Shown one piece after another: positions 63,121 through 64,000 of a stretch of 64,000 bases of DNA. Source of the stretch: CAZGKW01 sp964526295. GTDB lineage: Bacteria; Planctomycetota; Phycisphaerae; FEN-1346. A program made the translations under genes and the position numbers. Location of the stretch: the NCBI GenBank assembly GCA_964526295.1, contig CAZGKW010000010.1:54400-118399 (forward strand). The letters run 5' to 3'. A model generated the notes under the pieces. The model did not search any database. It was given only the letters and a program-made list of their open reading frames with translations, and was not told the DNA's origin. Numbering within the stretch: the stretch's first letter is position 1; every line of letters starts with the position of its first letter.

Positions 63121-63162
63121 GTCGTCGCGGCGGCAACCGGCCCGACCGGCATCACGGGCCGG
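63096..63162. terminator. Two GC hairpins at a convergent gene end
   Basis: GGGGAGCC/GGCTCCCC (63096-63103 and 63110-63117) overlaps the end of the PilB-like gene; CCGGCCCG/CGGGCCGG (63137-63144 and 63155-63162) lies in the gap to the next, minus-strand gene. Neither has a T-tract. Confidence 0.5.
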
Positions 63163-63169
63163 CGCGGCG

Positions 63170-63913
63170 TCAGTCCTTGTCGGCGCGGTACTTCTTCTCC
63201 TGTTCCTTCCGTTCCTTTTCTTTGTGCTTTTCCCGCTCCTTCTGCATCTTTTCGGTCTTCTCCTTCAGCTCGACCACCTTTTTCTTCAGCGACGCCAGCG
63301 CCTGCTCGCTGCGCTGCTCCTCGGGCAGGTTCTGGACGATCTGGGCGTAGATCTGGATGGCCAACGGGTAGGCGGCGATCCCCTCGTACATTCCGGCGAC
63401 ACGCTCCAGGTTGGCCCGCCGGCTCCGCCAGATCGAGTCCCGCAGGTCCTTGACCCGGTTGGTGTAGCTCGTGTCGCCGAGCGATTCGAGGTCCCGCTCC
63501 ATGGAGTTGAACATGGCGTCGAGGGCGGCGTAGCGGGGATCGAGGGTCAGGAGCCGCTTGGCGCAGGCGGCGTAGACCTGCTGGTATCGGACGAGGGTCT
63601 TGTCCTTCTCGCCCTTGCGGATCTTCTCCTCGATCTTCTTGGTGTTCTGGATGCCCTCGACGGCCTTGGCCTGGGCCTGGAGGACCTGGAGGCCGAGCTT
63701 CGACTCCAGCTCCCGCAGGTCGTCGAGCTTCTCTTCGACGGTCCCGAGCTGCTTTTCGAGGCGCGTGCGGATGGCCTGCGTGCGGAGCTGCTGCCGCTCG
63801 TCGGGCGTCTGGGGCCCATTGGCCCCCGTCGCCCGTCCCGACGCCGCGAACGCCAGGACCAGGGCGGCCAGAAGCGCCAGCCCGTGTAACCGGTACCAAC
63901 CGTCGGTGCGCAT
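63170..63913 (-). CDS. Exported coiled-coil protein of unknown function
   Basis: A 247-residue protein. ATG 63913 has GGAGG eight bases upstream on the minus strand; the frame open further upstream is rejected. Signal peptide about residues 1-30 (LALLAALVLAFAASGRA), then a long helical coiled coil (QLGTVEEKLDDLRELESKLGLQ), a helical middle part and a highly charged Lys/Glu tail (KMQKEREKHKEKERKEQ). I know no family. It converges with the PilB-like gene; its promoter region reaches the window edge. Confidence 0.7.
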   Translation of the reverse strand: MRTDGWYRLHGLALLAALVLAFAASGRATGANGPQTPDERQQLRTQAIRTRLEKQLGTVEEKLDDLRELESKLGLQVLQAQAKAVEGIQNTKKIEEKIRKGEKDKTLVRYQQVYAACAKRLLTLDPRYAALDAMFNSMERDLESLGDTSYTNRVKDLRDSIWRSRRANLERVAGMYEGIAAYPLAIQIYAQIVQNLPEEQRSEQALASLKKKVVELKEKTEKMQKEREKHKEKERKEQEKKYRADKD

Positions 63914-64000
63914 AGGGATTACCTCCGACCCTGTTCGAATACCCTTAGCCCACATTATTCACGAAGGCTGACCGTTTGCGCATAACAAAGGCCGCCGAAG

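Overview
The window is about 70% G+C, densely coded and free of rRNA, tRNA, CRISPR arrays and insertion sequences that I can see. The gene content points to a bacterium of the Planctomycetota, plausibly of the Phycisphaerae type: two Tat-exported sulfatases, heparinase-like and glycoside-hydrolase genes, an exosortase/PEP-CTERM system, prepilin-like genes with a PilMNOP-secretin operon, and a remnant of a PQQ-type propeller protein. This is an inference from gene families only; there is no marker RNA in the window.

Layout. Bases 1-3900 hold the end of a heparinase II/III-like gene, an FAD-dependent oxidoreductase and a DUF6599-like lipoprotein. Bases 4190-9760 hold pyrF, murD and a large GH106-like glycosidase directly behind murD. 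Bases 10200-23660 form an exopolysaccharide/exosortase operon: Wza-like export lipoprotein, exosortase, EpsI-like protein, a 1514-residue TPR protein, a Wzz/BY-kinase fusion and an O-antigen-ligase-like protein with a VanZ-like tail. A PEP-CTERM substrate (C39-like peptidase) lies at 42.8-44.0 kb. Bases 23800-31400 carry uvrC (minus strand), a very hydrophobic membrane protein, purC, aroC and an anchored protein of unknown role. Bases 31400-33840 form a minus-strand group (OmpA-like lipoprotein, HTH protein with two membrane segments, small anchored protein). Bases 34200-39100 hold a GH10-like protein and two sulfatases. Bases 39300-48460 hold a ComEA-like protein, a propeller remnant, an unknown exported protein, an ACT protein, a pseudopilin, the PEP-CTERM protein, uvrB, nadC and birA.

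Bases 49030-63120 are a continuous type IV pilus / type II secretion-like block: major pseudopilin, small membrane protein, GspH-like pseudopilin, PilM, PilN, PilO, PilP-like, secretin, TPR lipoprotein, then a sensor kinase, receiver, HD-GYP phosphodiesterase, STAS protein and a PilB/GspE homologue. That last protein keeps the family fold, zinc cysteines and an apparent c-di-GMP-binding MshEN domain but has lost the Walker A lysine, the Walker B signature and the His box. A pseudo-ATPase that may read c-di-GMP, encoded beside a c-di-GMP phosphodiesterase, is the strongest candidate for an undescribed system here.

Other items worth attention are a paired palindromic repeat found at two convergent gene ends, a BY-kinase with eroded Walker A' and B motifs, an exosortase whose catalytic His is displaced, a GH10-like protein lacking both catalytic glutamates, and long structured leaders in front of the pilin genes.
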